Shown here: piece after piece, positions 8,520 to 16,114 of the stretch
How the letters are laid out: the number at the start of each line of letters is the position of its first letter
Numbering within the stretch: the stretch's first letter is position 1
From: Gp13-AA77 sp036521995
GTDB taxonomy: Bacteria; Acidobacteriota; Terriglobia; UBA7540
Direction of reading: 5' to 3'
DNA length: 38,412 nucleotides
Assembly (NCBI GenBank): GCA_036521995.1
Contig: DATDGR010000054.1
Coordinates: 1-38,412 of the forward strand
Program-made: the position numbers and the translations under genes
The notes under the pieces: generated by a model
Told to the model about the DNA's origin: nothing
What the model saw: the letters and a program-made list of their open reading frames with translations, nothing else
Database searches by the model: none

Positions 8520-9485
8520 ATGAGCATCTACCGCCAGCAACCTCTGAAGCTCGACAAGGTCCGCACCTATCCGCTGGCCTCGCGGCAGAGTAAAGTCTCC
8601 GTCGAGGCTTTTGGGCGTGTGCCTCGACGGGGTATCTCGGTGCACGAATGGGTGAAGTCGCTGCCCGGGATCCTCGCCGGCGAGAGCTTTCGCGGCGTGA
8701 TCGATGCCTTGCAGCGGGCCCGGCGCGGGAAGCAGCCCATCATCTGGGGACTTGGCGGTCACGTCATCAAAGTTGGCCTAGGTCCGATTTTGATCGACCT
8801 CATGGAGCGCGGTTACGCCACCGCGTTCGCCCTCAACGGCGCGGCTCTAATTCACGATTTTGAGGTTGCGCTGGTCGGCTCAACGTCGGAAGATGTCCCA
8901 GCAGTGCTCGGCAAAGGCCAGTTTGGCATGGCCGAAGAGACCGGCCGCTACCTGAACGAGGCCATCGCGGCCGGCGATCGGGAGGGGATCGGGATCGGCG
9001 AGAGTGGGGGGAGATTTCTGACCAAGTTTCGCGGCGCACGTTATCGCCGTCACAGCCTGCTGGCGGCGGCTTACCGAAAGCGGGTGCCGGTGACCGTGCA
9101 CGAGGCTATCGGCACCGACATCATTCACAATCACCCCGCAGTGGACCCGCGCGCTCTCGGGGCTGCTACGCATCGCGACTTCCTTCTGCTGGCAGCGCTG
9201 GTGAAGCAAATGAACAGGGGCGGGGTTTACCTGAACTGCGGTTCGGCGGTGATCCTGCCCGAGGTGTTCCTGAAGTGCGTGAGCCTGGCCGCCAACCTGG
9301 GGCACGCGCCGCGCGGCCTGGTGACAGTGAACTTCGACTTTATCCAGCACTACCGTCCCACGGAAAACGTGGTCCGCCGTCCGGTGGCGATCGCTTCGGC
9401 GCGAGGCCAGAAACCGAGCCGCGGCTACGCCCTCACCGGGCATCACGAGCTGATGATCCCACTCCTCGCGGCGGCGCTCCATTGA
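8520..9485 (+). CDS. Deoxyhypusine synthase-like protein
   Basis: The product is 321 residues when read from the ATG at 8520, which follows GAAGGAAGC, a reasonable ribosome-binding site; the open frame itself extends upstream. Conserved blocks are IIWGLGGHVIKVGLGPILID, GAALIHDFEVALVG, VHEAIGTDIIHNHP, GGVYLNCGSAVILPEVFLK and RGYALTGHHELMIPLLAAAL. These fit a bacterial group related to the NAD-dependent deoxyhypusine/homospermidine synthase fold. Bacteria lack eIF5A, so the substrate is unknown; a polyamine or lysine-like amine is possible, but that is inference. The CPBP protease gene starts 5 bp after its stop, so the two are probably co-transcribed. Confidence 0.6.
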   Translation: MSIYRQQPLKLDKVRTYPLASRQSKVSVEAFGRVPRRGISVHEWVKSLPGILAGESFRGVIDALQRARRGKQPIIWGLGGHVIKVGLGPILIDLMERGYATAFALNGAALIHDFEVALVGSTSEDVPAVLGKGQFGMAEETGRYLNEAIAAGDREGIGIGESGGRFLTKFRGARYRRHSLLAAAYRKRVPVTVHEAIGTDIIHNHPAVDPRALGAATHRDFLLLAALVKQMNRGGVYLNCGSAVILPEVFLKCVSLAANLGHAPRGLVTVNFDFIQHYRPTENVVRRPVAIASARGQKPSRGYALTGHHELMIPLLAAALH

Positions 9486-9490
9486 ACGGA

Positions 9491-10474
9491 ATGTCGATGA
9501 AAGACGACACTGAGATCAAGACCACCGCCGAACCGGGCGATTCCCCGGAGATGAAACCGTCCCCGGCGTGGCCCGGCGCTTCGGCCCCAACTTCGGTCGA
9601 AGACACAGGTGAAACCGGAACCGCGGCGCCAGTACCGGCTGCGCCTGAGACTGGGTCCGGAATCTCGCCCACCGAAGCACTCGCGCAGACCGGGCTGCCG
9701 GCGTCGTTCGCGGGCTCCGTGGCCGAGCGGCGGACCATGTGGCGGGCGCGCGACCTGCTGCTCTTCGTTGCCTTCTCCATCGTCTGGCTGATGGTTTCGT
9801 TCCTGCTGTCGGTAGCCGTGTACGCGGCGCTGAGGCCTGTAATGGGCTGGCAAACGCCGGTGGGGCGCCTCGGCGACAACACTTTCTTCGCCGTGTTGGT
9901 CCAGTTGGTGCTTTACGGACCGATCCTGCTTTACATCTTCTTGCTGGTCGTGGTGCAGTACCGCCAGCCGTTCTGGGATGGTGTGGGCTGGCGCTGGCCA
10001 GGTCGAGGCCCGGCCGTGAAGCTCCTCTTCTGCGGAGTACTGCTGGCTATCGTGGTAGCGGCGGGCTCGGCGCTGTTACCCGATCGTCGCGATTTCCCGC
10101 TGGAAAAGCTCTTTTCCTCGCCCTCGGCCGCCTACGCCCTTGGTGGCTTCGCCGTGCTGGTGGCGCCCTTCATGGAAGAGCTTATCTTCCGGGGAGTGCT
10201 CTTTGCTTTCTGCGAACGCCTTGCGGGCTTGCGATGGGCGGTGGTGGTTACGGCTCTGCTTTTCGCGGCCTTGCATTATCCGGACTATCAAGGCGCCTGG
10301 ACGCATCTGGGGATGATTCTGGTGGTGGGCGTGGTGTTTTCGGTCGCTCGCGCCGTCACGGGGTCGCTCGCTCCGAGCTTCCTGCTCCACACTGCTTACA
10401 ACGCAACGTTCATGCTCGCGCTCTTCTTGGGCACGCACCACTTCCGTAACCTGCAGGCAGTGGTTCAGGGTTAG
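9491..10474 (+). CDS. CPBP-family intramembrane glutamic endopeptidase
   Basis: The product is 327 residues. The first 75 or so are hydrophilic, rich in Pro, Glu and Thr and probably disordered in the cytoplasm, followed by about seven membrane segments. The CPBP (Rce1/Abi) motifs are present: EELIFRGVLFA, then a helix with HYPDYQG and a third with SFLLHTAYN. These supply the Glu pair, Arg and two His of the intramembrane active site. In bacteria such proteins are implicated in prenyl-peptide cleavage, bacteriocin immunity or membrane quality control; the substrate here is unknown. The ATG at 9491 (MSMKDD) is taken as start, with 9497 also possible. Confidence 0.85.
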   Translation: MSMKDDTEIKTTAEPGDSPEMKPSPAWPGASAPTSVEDTGETGTAAPVPAAPETGSGISPTEALAQTGLPASFAGSVAERRTMWRARDLLLFVAFSIVWLMVSFLLSVAVYAALRPVMGWQTPVGRLGDNTFFAVLVQLVLYGPILLYIFLLVVVQYRQPFWDGVGWRWPGRGPAVKLLFCGVLLAIVVAAGSALLPDRRDFPLEKLFSSPSAAYALGGFAVLVAPFMEELIFRGVLFAFCERLAGLRWAVVVTALLFAALHYPDYQGAWTHLGMILVVGVVFSVARAVTGSLAPSFLLHTAYNATFMLALFLGTHHFRNLQAVVQG

Positions 10475-10833
10475 CTGAACGTGATGTGATCAATTAGGGG
10501 TGTCAAATAATAGGTGTTACCCGTCGAGCAGCCTTTCCTGCCTTAGCAACGAATGCGACGCCGCCACACCCTTCCTGGCGCCAGGGTCGCCGACGGGATT
10601 CCGACCCTTACCCACTAGAACGTCTTACTCCTTCCGCCGCCCAACGAGCCGTTTTGCGGCCTGAGCCCCTTCGCCGTGCGCTGGCCGTTCGCAGCGGAAA
10701 GGCGAACCGGCTCAGGATCACAGGCGGACCTCAAAAGACGCGACTCAGACTAGGACAGTACTTGGCGGTCAGCCCACTCGACACGGCGCGACCGAAGCCG
10801 ATAGACTGTTTGGTGTCTTCCGAGTTTCGGACT
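10475..10833. other. Intergenic region upstream of proB
   Basis: About 360 bp with no supported gene. It contains a perfect 12-bp palindrome, CCTGGCGCCAGG, at 10574-10585. The frame of proB stays open back to 10654, but the protein homology begins at 10834. No terminator with a T run and no riboswitch fold was recognised. Confidence 0.5.
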
Positions 10834-11589
10834 ATGCGAGTCGTCGTCAAGATTGGAACCGGCCTGATCGCCCCGAGCGGGCGGATTGACTCCCGCTGGA
10901 TGCGATCGCTGGTGGACCAGTTCGACCTGAACCAGCACGAGTACGTGATGGTGAGTTCGGGCGCTATCGCCTGTGGCATGTCCTCCTTAGGGATCAGCCA
11001 CAATCCCCGCAAGCTCGACCTAATGCAGGCCTCGGCCGCCGTCGGTCAAAGCCAGTTGATGCATACTTACGAGCGGCTGTTCTTCGGCAAGAAGGTGGTG
11101 GCCCAGCTCCTGCTTTCCAGCGACGACTTCTCGTCCGCAGTCCGATATCGCAACTTGCGCAACACGCTTAATCGATTGCTGCGCATGAAGGTGCTGCCGA
11201 TCGTGAACGAGAACGACAGCGTTTCGGTGCGCGAGCTGGAAGGGGCGTTCGGCGACAACGATGAGCTGAGCGCGCTCGTGGCCGCAGCCGTGCAGGCGGA
11301 TTGGCTGGTTCTCCTTACCAATGTCGACGGTTTCTTCCACAAGAATGGAAGGGGGAAGCCGCAATTGGTGAGGGTGATCAAGCGCGTCACTCCCGAGCTG
11401 GAGGCGAGCTGCAATGGCAAGAGCGCGCGCGGCCGGGGCGGAATGCGCTCCAAGCTGCGGGCCGCCTTGCGGGCGACAGCCTCGGGAATCCACGTGGGGA
11501 TCGCCAACGGAACTCATCCCGGCGTGATCCCTCTGGTGCTCGAGCGCCGCCTCGGCACTTATTTTCCTCCGCTGAGGGCAAAGGAATGA
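10834..11589 (+). CDS. proB: Glutamate 5-kinase (short form without PUA domain)
   Basis: The product is 251 residues. It is an amino-acid kinase that phosphorylates L-glutamate in the first step of proline synthesis. Visible blocks are VVVKIGTGLIAPSGRID, VMVSSGAIACGMSSLG, the VLPIVNENDSVSVRELEG loop, FGDNDELSALVAAA and VLLTNVDGFF. The E. coli enzyme has 367 residues including a C-terminal PUA domain; this one ends after the kinase domain (GTHPGVIPLVLERRLGTYF), as in many non-enterobacterial ProB proteins. The start at 10834 is chosen by homology because no ribosome-binding site is visible. The stop overlaps the proA start (ATGA). Confidence 0.93.
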   Translation: MRVVVKIGTGLIAPSGRIDSRWMRSLVDQFDLNQHEYVMVSSGAIACGMSSLGISHNPRKLDLMQASAAVGQSQLMHTYERLFFGKKVVAQLLLSSDDFSSAVRYRNLRNTLNRLLRMKVLPIVNENDSVSVRELEGAFGDNDELSALVAAAVQADWLVLLTNVDGFFHKNGRGKPQLVRVIKRVTPELEASCNGKSARGRGGMRSKLRAALRATASGIHVGIANGTHPGVIPLVLERRLGTYFPPLRAKE

Positions 11590-12854
11590 GTCCTGCCATG
11601 ACCGCTGTGACGGCCCCGCCGGTTTCAACAAGCGAAAAGTTGCTCCGCGCGCGCCAGGCAGCCCCCCAGGTAGCGCGCCTCTCCGCCGATGAGAAAAACA
11701 GCGTCCTCCGCGCCATGTCGGCTCAAATCGCGGGCAACGCGGACAGGGTCATGGGTGCGAATCGAATCGATCTCGCGGCCGGCGATCTGCGCCCTTCGAG
11801 CCGCGACCGGTTGCTGCTGAATCCGAAGCGGATCGCGGAGATGCTGGACGGCATTCAGGCGGTGATCGACCTGCCGGACCCGGTGGGCGACATCCTGGAT
11901 CAGTGGACGCGCCCGAACGGTCTCGAGATTCGCAAAGTGCGGGTGCCTCTGGGGGTGGTGGGCGTGATTTATGAGTCGCGCCCAAATGTTACGGTGGATG
12001 CGGTGGTGCTGGCTTTCAAGGCCGGTAATGCCGTGGTGCTGCGCGGCGGACGCGAGGCCGCTTACACCAACGAATTGCTGGTGGTTCTTCTAGGCCAGGC
12101 AAATGGCGTGCCCGCGGGCTCCGTGGAGCTGCTCGATTCGAGCTCGCGGGATTCGGTGGATGAACTCATGCAGGCGAGGGGCCTGGTCGATGTACTCGTG
12201 CCGCGGGGCGGCGCGGACTTGATCAACCGCGTGGTGGACAAGGCCAGAGTTCCAGTGATCGAGACGGGCGCAGGAAACTGCCACATCTACGTGGATGAGG
12301 ATGCCGATTTCGATCTAGCGGACCCCATTGTGATCAATGCCAAGATTCAGCGCCCATCCGTTTGCAACTCAGCCGAGAAGCTGCTGGTTCATCGCGCCAT
12401 AGCCCCCGAGTACGTGCCCCGCATCGTGGCGAAGCTTGTGGCGGCGGGTGTCGAAGTTCGGGGCGACCAGGAAGCGCGCCGGCTCGCGTCCGGTCTGGAC
12501 GTGCGCGCGGCCTCAGCCGAAGACTGGTTCACCGAATACTCGGCCCTCATCATGGCGGTGGCGGTGGTGGAAGGTCTTGACGAGGCCATCGCTCACGTCA
12601 ATCATTATTCGACGTCACACTCCGAGGCGATCATCACCCGTGACGAAAGGCGCGCCCGCGAGTTTTTGCAGCGGGTGGATTCGGCCGCTGTCTATTGGAA
12701 CGCCTCAACTCGCTTCACGGACGGGGGCGAGTTTGGTTTCGGCGCTGAGATGGGAATCAGCACCCAGAAGCTGCACTGCCGCGGTCCGTTTGCCCTGAAG
12801 GAGCTAACCTCCGTCAAGTACCAGATTGTGGGCTCCGGGCAGATCCGAAGCTGA
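11586..12854 (+). CDS. proA: Gamma-glutamyl phosphate reductase
   Basis: The product is 422 residues. It is an aldehyde-dehydrogenase-superfamily enzyme that reduces gamma-glutamyl phosphate to glutamate semialdehyde with NADPH, the second step of proline synthesis. Typical blocks are VPLGVVGVIYESRPNVTVDA, FKAGNAVVLRGGREA, VPVIETGAGNCHIYVDE, the catalytic cysteine in QRPSVCNSAEKLLV, and NASTRFTDGGEFGFGAEMGI near the end. The ATG at 11586 overlaps the proB stop by 4 bp, so ProB and ProA are translationally coupled. The ATG at 11598, spaced better from the AAGGA at 11581-11585, could be the true start and would shorten the protein by 4 residues. Confidence 0.95.
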   Translation: MSPAMTAVTAPPVSTSEKLLRARQAAPQVARLSADEKNSVLRAMSAQIAGNADRVMGANRIDLAAGDLRPSSRDRLLLNPKRIAEMLDGIQAVIDLPDPVGDILDQWTRPNGLEIRKVRVPLGVVGVIYESRPNVTVDAVVLAFKAGNAVVLRGGREAAYTNELLVVLLGQANGVPAGSVELLDSSSRDSVDELMQARGLVDVLVPRGGADLINRVVDKARVPVIETGAGNCHIYVDEDADFDLADPIVINAKIQRPSVCNSAEKLLVHRAIAPEYVPRIVAKLVAAGVEVRGDQEARRLASGLDVRAASAEDWFTEYSALIMAVAVVEGLDEAIAHVNHYSTSHSEAIITRDERRAREFLQRVDSAAVYWNASTRFTDGGEFGFGAEMGISTQKLHCRGPFALKELTSVKYQIVGSGQIRS

Positions 12855-12905
12855 GACTTTCTCTAACGGGCGGCGGGTCGGCGCGAGAGGAAAGGAGCGG
12901 AGGTG

Positions 12906-13397
12906 ATGGGCACAATCAGGATAACGACAGGGGCGCTCGCGCTGCTGGCGGCCTTATTGCTCGCTGCGGGCGTGGCGCGAGCCCAGCAGATCCGACGCAT
13001 CGCCGAACCCAACCAGACCGTTAGGATGGCGCATGGTAGCTACGTGTGTGACGGCCGGCTGAGTCTCTCTCCGATCGACGACACCTATGACATGGTCACC
13101 TGTTCGGGTCCGATTTACAACTCAAGTGACTACCAGGCTCTCAACACGAAACTGAGCCTCGATGAGCTGGTGAAGCTGAACGCCCACACGGAGCAGGCCC
13201 TTAACCATGACCTCAAAGCCGGGATTGACAGGCGATTTCGCGAACTCCCGAGCGATCTGCTGCACTCGGCGGCCATTCAGAGCCTGGAGAAGAGTCTGAT
13301 GAACGACGTTGACAGGCGGCTACCGGAGGGACGCGGCGACGACACGCAGCCCGGGCGTCGCGGCGCCGCCACGGGTCAACCCTCAAGCGAGCCTTAG
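12906..13397 (+). CDS. Exported protein of unknown function
   Basis: The product is 163 residues with a clear Sec signal peptide: hydrophobic core ALALLAALLLAAGVARA and likely cleavage before QQIRR. The mature part contains two cysteines (YVCDGRL, VTCSGPI), which could form a periplasmic disulfide, then a helical middle and a charged, low-complexity tail rich in Arg, Gly and Pro. I do not recognise a family. The ribosome-binding site GGAGCGGAGG ends just before GTGATG; either the GTG at 12903 or the ATG at 12906 may be used. It lies 51 bp after proA on the same strand but has no evident link to proline synthesis. Confidence 0.72.
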   Translation: MGTIRITTGALALLAALLLAAGVARAQQIRRIAEPNQTVRMAHGSYVCDGRLSLSPIDDTYDMVTCSGPIYNSSDYQALNTKLSLDELVKLNAHTEQALNHDLKAGIDRRFRELPSDLLHSAAIQSLEKSLMNDVDRRLPEGRGDDTQPGRRGAATGQPSSEP

Positions 13398-13527
13398 GCA
13401 GAGCTTTCTCATCATCGCGGCACGAAGACGCAGGGGCCCAGTCCGTGCCGGACCTCACTCACAGCTCACTCGCCACGCCCAGCCCGATGTTACCGGATGT
13501 GCGGTGGTCCTCTCTAGAGCAGGAGTC

Positions 13528-13533
13528 TATAAT
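13528..13533 (+). promoter_or_regulatory. TATAAT -10 box of selD
   Basis: A perfect TATAAT lies 10 nt before the selD ATG at 13544, with no good -35 hexamer and no Shine-Dalgarno sequence in the gap. A transcript from this box would start at or a few bases before the ATG, so selD mRNA is probably leaderless or nearly so. Confidence 0.5.
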
Positions 13534-13543
13534 CGAAACCGTT

Positions 13544-14581
13544 ATGGACGAAAGAACGCGGCTCACCGCCATGGTGAAAGCGGCGGGTTGAGCGGCCAAG
13601 TTGAGTCCAAGTATTTTGGACTCGGTGTTGCGCCGCCTGCCGAAACAGACCGACCCGAACGTGCTCATTGGCTTTGATACGGCCGACGACGCGGGCGTGT
13701 ATCAACTCGCGCCTGATCTGGCGCTGGTGCAGACGGTGGACTTCTTCACCCCCATCGTGGACGACCCCTACGTCTTCGGCCAGGTGGCGGCCACTAACTC
13801 CTTGAGCGATGTTTACGCCATGGGCGGCCGGCCAATTTCGGCGCTCTCCATTGTAGGTTTTCCTAACAGCGGAACCGAGGTCGCGGTACTGGAACGTATT
13901 CTGCAAGGCGGTCTCGCCAAGATGCAGGAGGCGGGGTGTGCCGTGATCGGCGGGCACTCGATCGGCGACGACGAGATCAAGTTCGGCTACGCGGTGACCG
14001 GTCTGGTGAACCCGGCGCGCGTCTGGTCGAACTCCGCGGCGCGGCCCGGCGACCGGCTGATCCTCACCAAGCGGCTTGGGACCGGGGTGATCTCGACAGC
14101 CCTCAAGAGGGAGCGCGCGAGTGCGGCGGCCGTGGAGGCTGCGACAAAATCCATGACCACTCTCAACCGCCGGGCCAGTGAGATCGCCCTCGATTTCGAG
14201 ATCCACGCGGCCACGGACGTCACCGGGTTTGGCCTGCTCGGTCACGCCCGCGAAATGGCCGCAGGTAGCGGTGTGAGCCTGATGATCTCCTCCCACCTCG
14301 CCTTCCTCCCGGACGCCCTCGACTTTGCGCGCCAGGGTTTCCTTCCGGGCGGACTCCGCCGCAACATCGAGTTCATGGGGAGCTGTGTCGAGTTCGCCGC
14401 TGGCGTTCCCGAAGAGGTGCGAAACCTCCTCTTCGATCCCCAGACAGCCGGTGGCTTGCTCTTCTCGGTCTCGGCGGCGGACGTCCCGGGAATGCTTGCG
14501 GCCCTGAGCCAGGCGGGAATTGAGTCCGACGAGATCGGTGAGGTCATCCCCAAAACTCAACCCTTGATCCAGGTCCGGTGA
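13544..14581 (+). CDS. selD: Selenide, water dikinase (SelD), itself a selenoprotein with in-frame TGA
   Basis: SelD makes selenophosphate from selenide and ATP for selenocysteine and selenouridine synthesis. Conserved blocks are TVDFFTPIVDDPYVFGQVAA, LSDVYAMGG, GGHSIGDDEIKFGYAVTG, ATDVTGFGLLGHA and LFDPQTAGGLLFSV. A plain reading gives a protein starting at a TTG at 13601, missing the active-site segment. Upstream in the same frame the sequence encodes MDERTRLTAMVKAAG, then TGA (13589-13591), then AAKLSPSIL. This is the canonical SelD site where Cys or Sec stands three residues before the essential Lys, here Sec16 and Lys19. A perfect hairpin follows 11 nt after the TGA. The full protein is 345 residues, normal for the family. 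I rate the selenocysteine reading as very likely. Confidence 0.93.
13603..13623 (+). promoter_or_regulatory. Bacterial SECIS-type hairpin in selD
   Basis: GAGTCCAA (13603-13610) and TTGGACTC (13616-13623) form a perfect 8-bp stem closed by the 5-nt loop GTATT. The loop starts 19 nt after the TGA codon and has G as its first base. Both fit the known constraints on bacterial SECIS elements that recruit SelB. The hairpin lies inside the coding sequence, as it does in bacteria. Confidence 0.8.
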
Positions 14582-14667
14582 GCTCCGCCTGGCTGTGAGC
14601 TTGACAAGGCCGCGAGCGATGCGCCATAAGAGAGTCGGGGCGGCGATCAGTAAGGTTCCGCACTCAA

Positions 14668-15243
14668 ATGACACCATCACTGCCGGATCAGCACGTGGAA
14701 TCACAACCGGATTCTCCTTTGAACTCTCGTCCCGAGATCCTCATTTCCGCTGACCGCATTGCCGCCCGGGTACGCGAGCTCGGCTCCGAGATCACGCGCG
14801 ACTATCACGGCCGTCCCCTACGCCTGATCGGTGTTCTCAAAGGCGCCTGCATCTTTCTCGCCGACCTGATTCGCGCCATCGACCTCGACGATCTCAGCAT
14901 TGATTTCCTGGGCGTGGCCACCTACGGCAACGCCAAGCAGTCTTCCGGTGAAGTGCGGGTGACCAAGGACCTGGACCAAAGCATCGAGGATATCGACGTG
15001 CTGCTGGTGGAAGATATTCTCGATACGGGTGTCACTTTTCACTTCCTGCTCAATGCGCTGCAGAATCGCAGGCCCAAGAGCCTCCGCAGCGTAACCCTGC
15101 TCGACAAGACCTCGCGCCGTACCCGTCCGGTCCACGCGGACTATGTTGGCTTCGCGATCCCCGACAAATTCGTGGTGGGCTACGGCCTCGACTACGCCCA
15201 AAACTATCGGCAACTCCGCGACGTCTGCGTGCTCGACGCTTAG
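14668..15243 (+). CDS. hpt: Hypoxanthine phosphoribosyltransferase
   Basis: The product is 191 residues. It is a purine salvage enzyme that transfers ribose-5-phosphate from PRPP to hypoxanthine or guanine. The type I PRT fold is shown by LRLIGVLKGACIFLADLIR, the flexible loop segment GVATYGNAKQSSGEVRVTKD, the PRPP-binding motif VLLVEDILDTGVTF and the base-recognition region ADYVGFAIPDKFVVGYGLDY. The first 22 residues before SRPEILIS are an unconserved extension, so a later start cannot be excluded, but the ATG at 14668 is the only good candidate. It lies 86 bp downstream of selD on the same strand and is convergent with the small basic protein gene. Confidence 0.94.
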   Translation: MTPSLPDQHVESQPDSPLNSRPEILISADRIAARVRELGSEITRDYHGRPLRLIGVLKGACIFLADLIRAIDLDDLSIDFLGVATYGNAKQSSGEVRVTKDLDQSIEDIDVLLVEDILDTGVTFHFLLNALQNRRPKSLRSVTLLDKTSRRTRPVHADYVGFAIPDKFVVGYGLDYAQNYRQLRDVCVLDA

Positions 15244-15280
15244 ATGGCAGGGCGCGGAGACGCTTCTGTTGAGCGAGGTA

Positions 15281-15301
15281 GCCCAGCGCGGCTCTCTGGG
15301 C
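15281..15301. terminator. Weak hairpin between convergent genes
   Basis: GCCCAG (15281-15286) and CTGGGC (15296-15301) could pair around a 9-nt loop between the stops of hpt and the small basic protein gene. There is no T run on either strand, so a terminator role is uncertain. Confidence 0.25.
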
Positions 15302-15306
15302 CCCCT

Positions 15307-15474
15307 TCAGAATGTCTCAGCCTCGATCTCTCTCTTTTTGTGCTTAGGTGGTTTGCGTTTCTCGTCCGGCTGGACCTGAGCGGGCGGAGGAAGGCCCACA
15401 TTGAGCCGCGCCAGCCGCTTTACTTCCTTGGCGGCGCGAAAAGGTTTGGGCTTGGGCTTGCGCGACTTGGGCAT
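15307..15474 (-). CDS. Small Lys/Pro-rich basic protein (55 residues)
   Basis: Minus-strand frame from the ATG at 15474 to the TGA at 15307-15309. The product begins MPKSRKPKPKPFRAAKEVKR, continues LARLNVGLPPP and ends with KPPKHKKREIEAETF. The layout is basic N-terminus, EVKRLAR helix, V/IG.PPP turn, then KPPKHKK. It resembles short uncharacterised proteins that I associate with Acidobacteria, a recollection I cannot verify here. It lies 69 bp downstream of the redoxin gene on the same strand. The strong charge suggests nucleic-acid or ribosome binding, but that is inference. No clear ribosome-binding site is visible. Confidence 0.6.
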   Translation of the reverse strand: MPKSRKPKPKPFRAAKEVKRLARLNVGLPPPAQVQPDEKRKPPKHKKREIEAETF

Positions 15475-15543
15475 CGACGCACCCTGAGACGCTCCAAAGG
15501 CAGAGGGAACTTTCGGCCCGAACCGGGCCTAGTTCTTCGAATG

Positions 15544-16047
15544 TCAGCCGGGTTTATACTCAGGCACACGCTCGCCCGGCAGAAACAGATCGTCCGGCCT
15601 CACCGAGATCTCCCCGGCCAGCTTCTTCTGCACCGCGAGCAGATCCTGCTTCGAAAAGCCCTCTCCCTCCAGCTCAACCTTGCCGTCGCGCCCCACCAGA
15701 AACAGGGTCGGCGTGCAGGCCACGCCGTAGCGGTTCGAGACCTCGTAGGGCTTGGCGTCGATCAGCGTAGGAAAGCTGACGCCAAACTCGGCCGCAAATT
15801 CGCGGCTCTCGCGCTCGCTGTCCTGGGAGACGCCCCAGACGCTCACGCCCTGGCTCGCGAACTGGCGATGAAGGCGCTCGATAAACGGAAAGGCGTACTG
15901 GCAGGTAGGACATTCAGCCTTGAAAAACGCCAGCAGAACAGGGCCTTTTGCCAGAGCCTTGTCGAGCGAATGCGCCTGGCCCTCCATGTCGCGGAGACTC
16001 AAGGCGGGCGCCTTGTCACCAGTCTTTACAGTCGCCTTCTCGCTCAT
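15544..16047 (-). CDS. Thioredoxin-fold redoxin (AhpC/TSA- or TlpA-like)
   Basis: The product is 167 residues from the ATG at 16047 (MSEKATVKTGDKAPALSL). The redoxin pattern is clear: GDKAPALSLRDMEGQ, then GPVLLAFFKAECPTCQYAFP with a CPTC redox site, VSQDSERESREFAAEFG, and the cis-Pro segment YGVACTPTLFLVGRDGKV. There is no signal peptide from this start, so it is probably cytoplasmic. The frame stays open 13 codons upstream (to 16086); GGAGG about 14 nt before the ATG supports the shorter form. Likely role: thiol-dependent peroxide or disulfide reduction, partner unknown. It is downstream of the CoA-disulfide-reductase-like gene, another thiol/flavin enzyme. A GGCCCG/CGGGCC hairpin (15515-15529) follows the stop. 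Confidence 0.85.
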   Translation of the reverse strand: MSEKATVKTGDKAPALSLRDMEGQAHSLDKALAKGPVLLAFFKAECPTCQYAFPFIERLHRQFASQGVSVWGVSQDSERESREFAAEFGVSFPTLIDAKPYEVSNRYGVACTPTLFLVGRDGKVELEGEGFSKQDLLAVQKKLAGEISVRPDDLFLPGERVPEYKPG

Positions 16048-16114
16048 TCTTGCGTGCACCACCTCCGAAACCATTCTAGCAAACAAACAACGCGAACCTC
16101 GCCAGACCGCCAGT

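Noticed and set aside
13514..14704. A 396-codon minus-strand frame over selD and the start of hpt
   Set aside because: It is antisense to conserved SelD sequence, has no recognisable domain and is explained by GC-rich codon bias.
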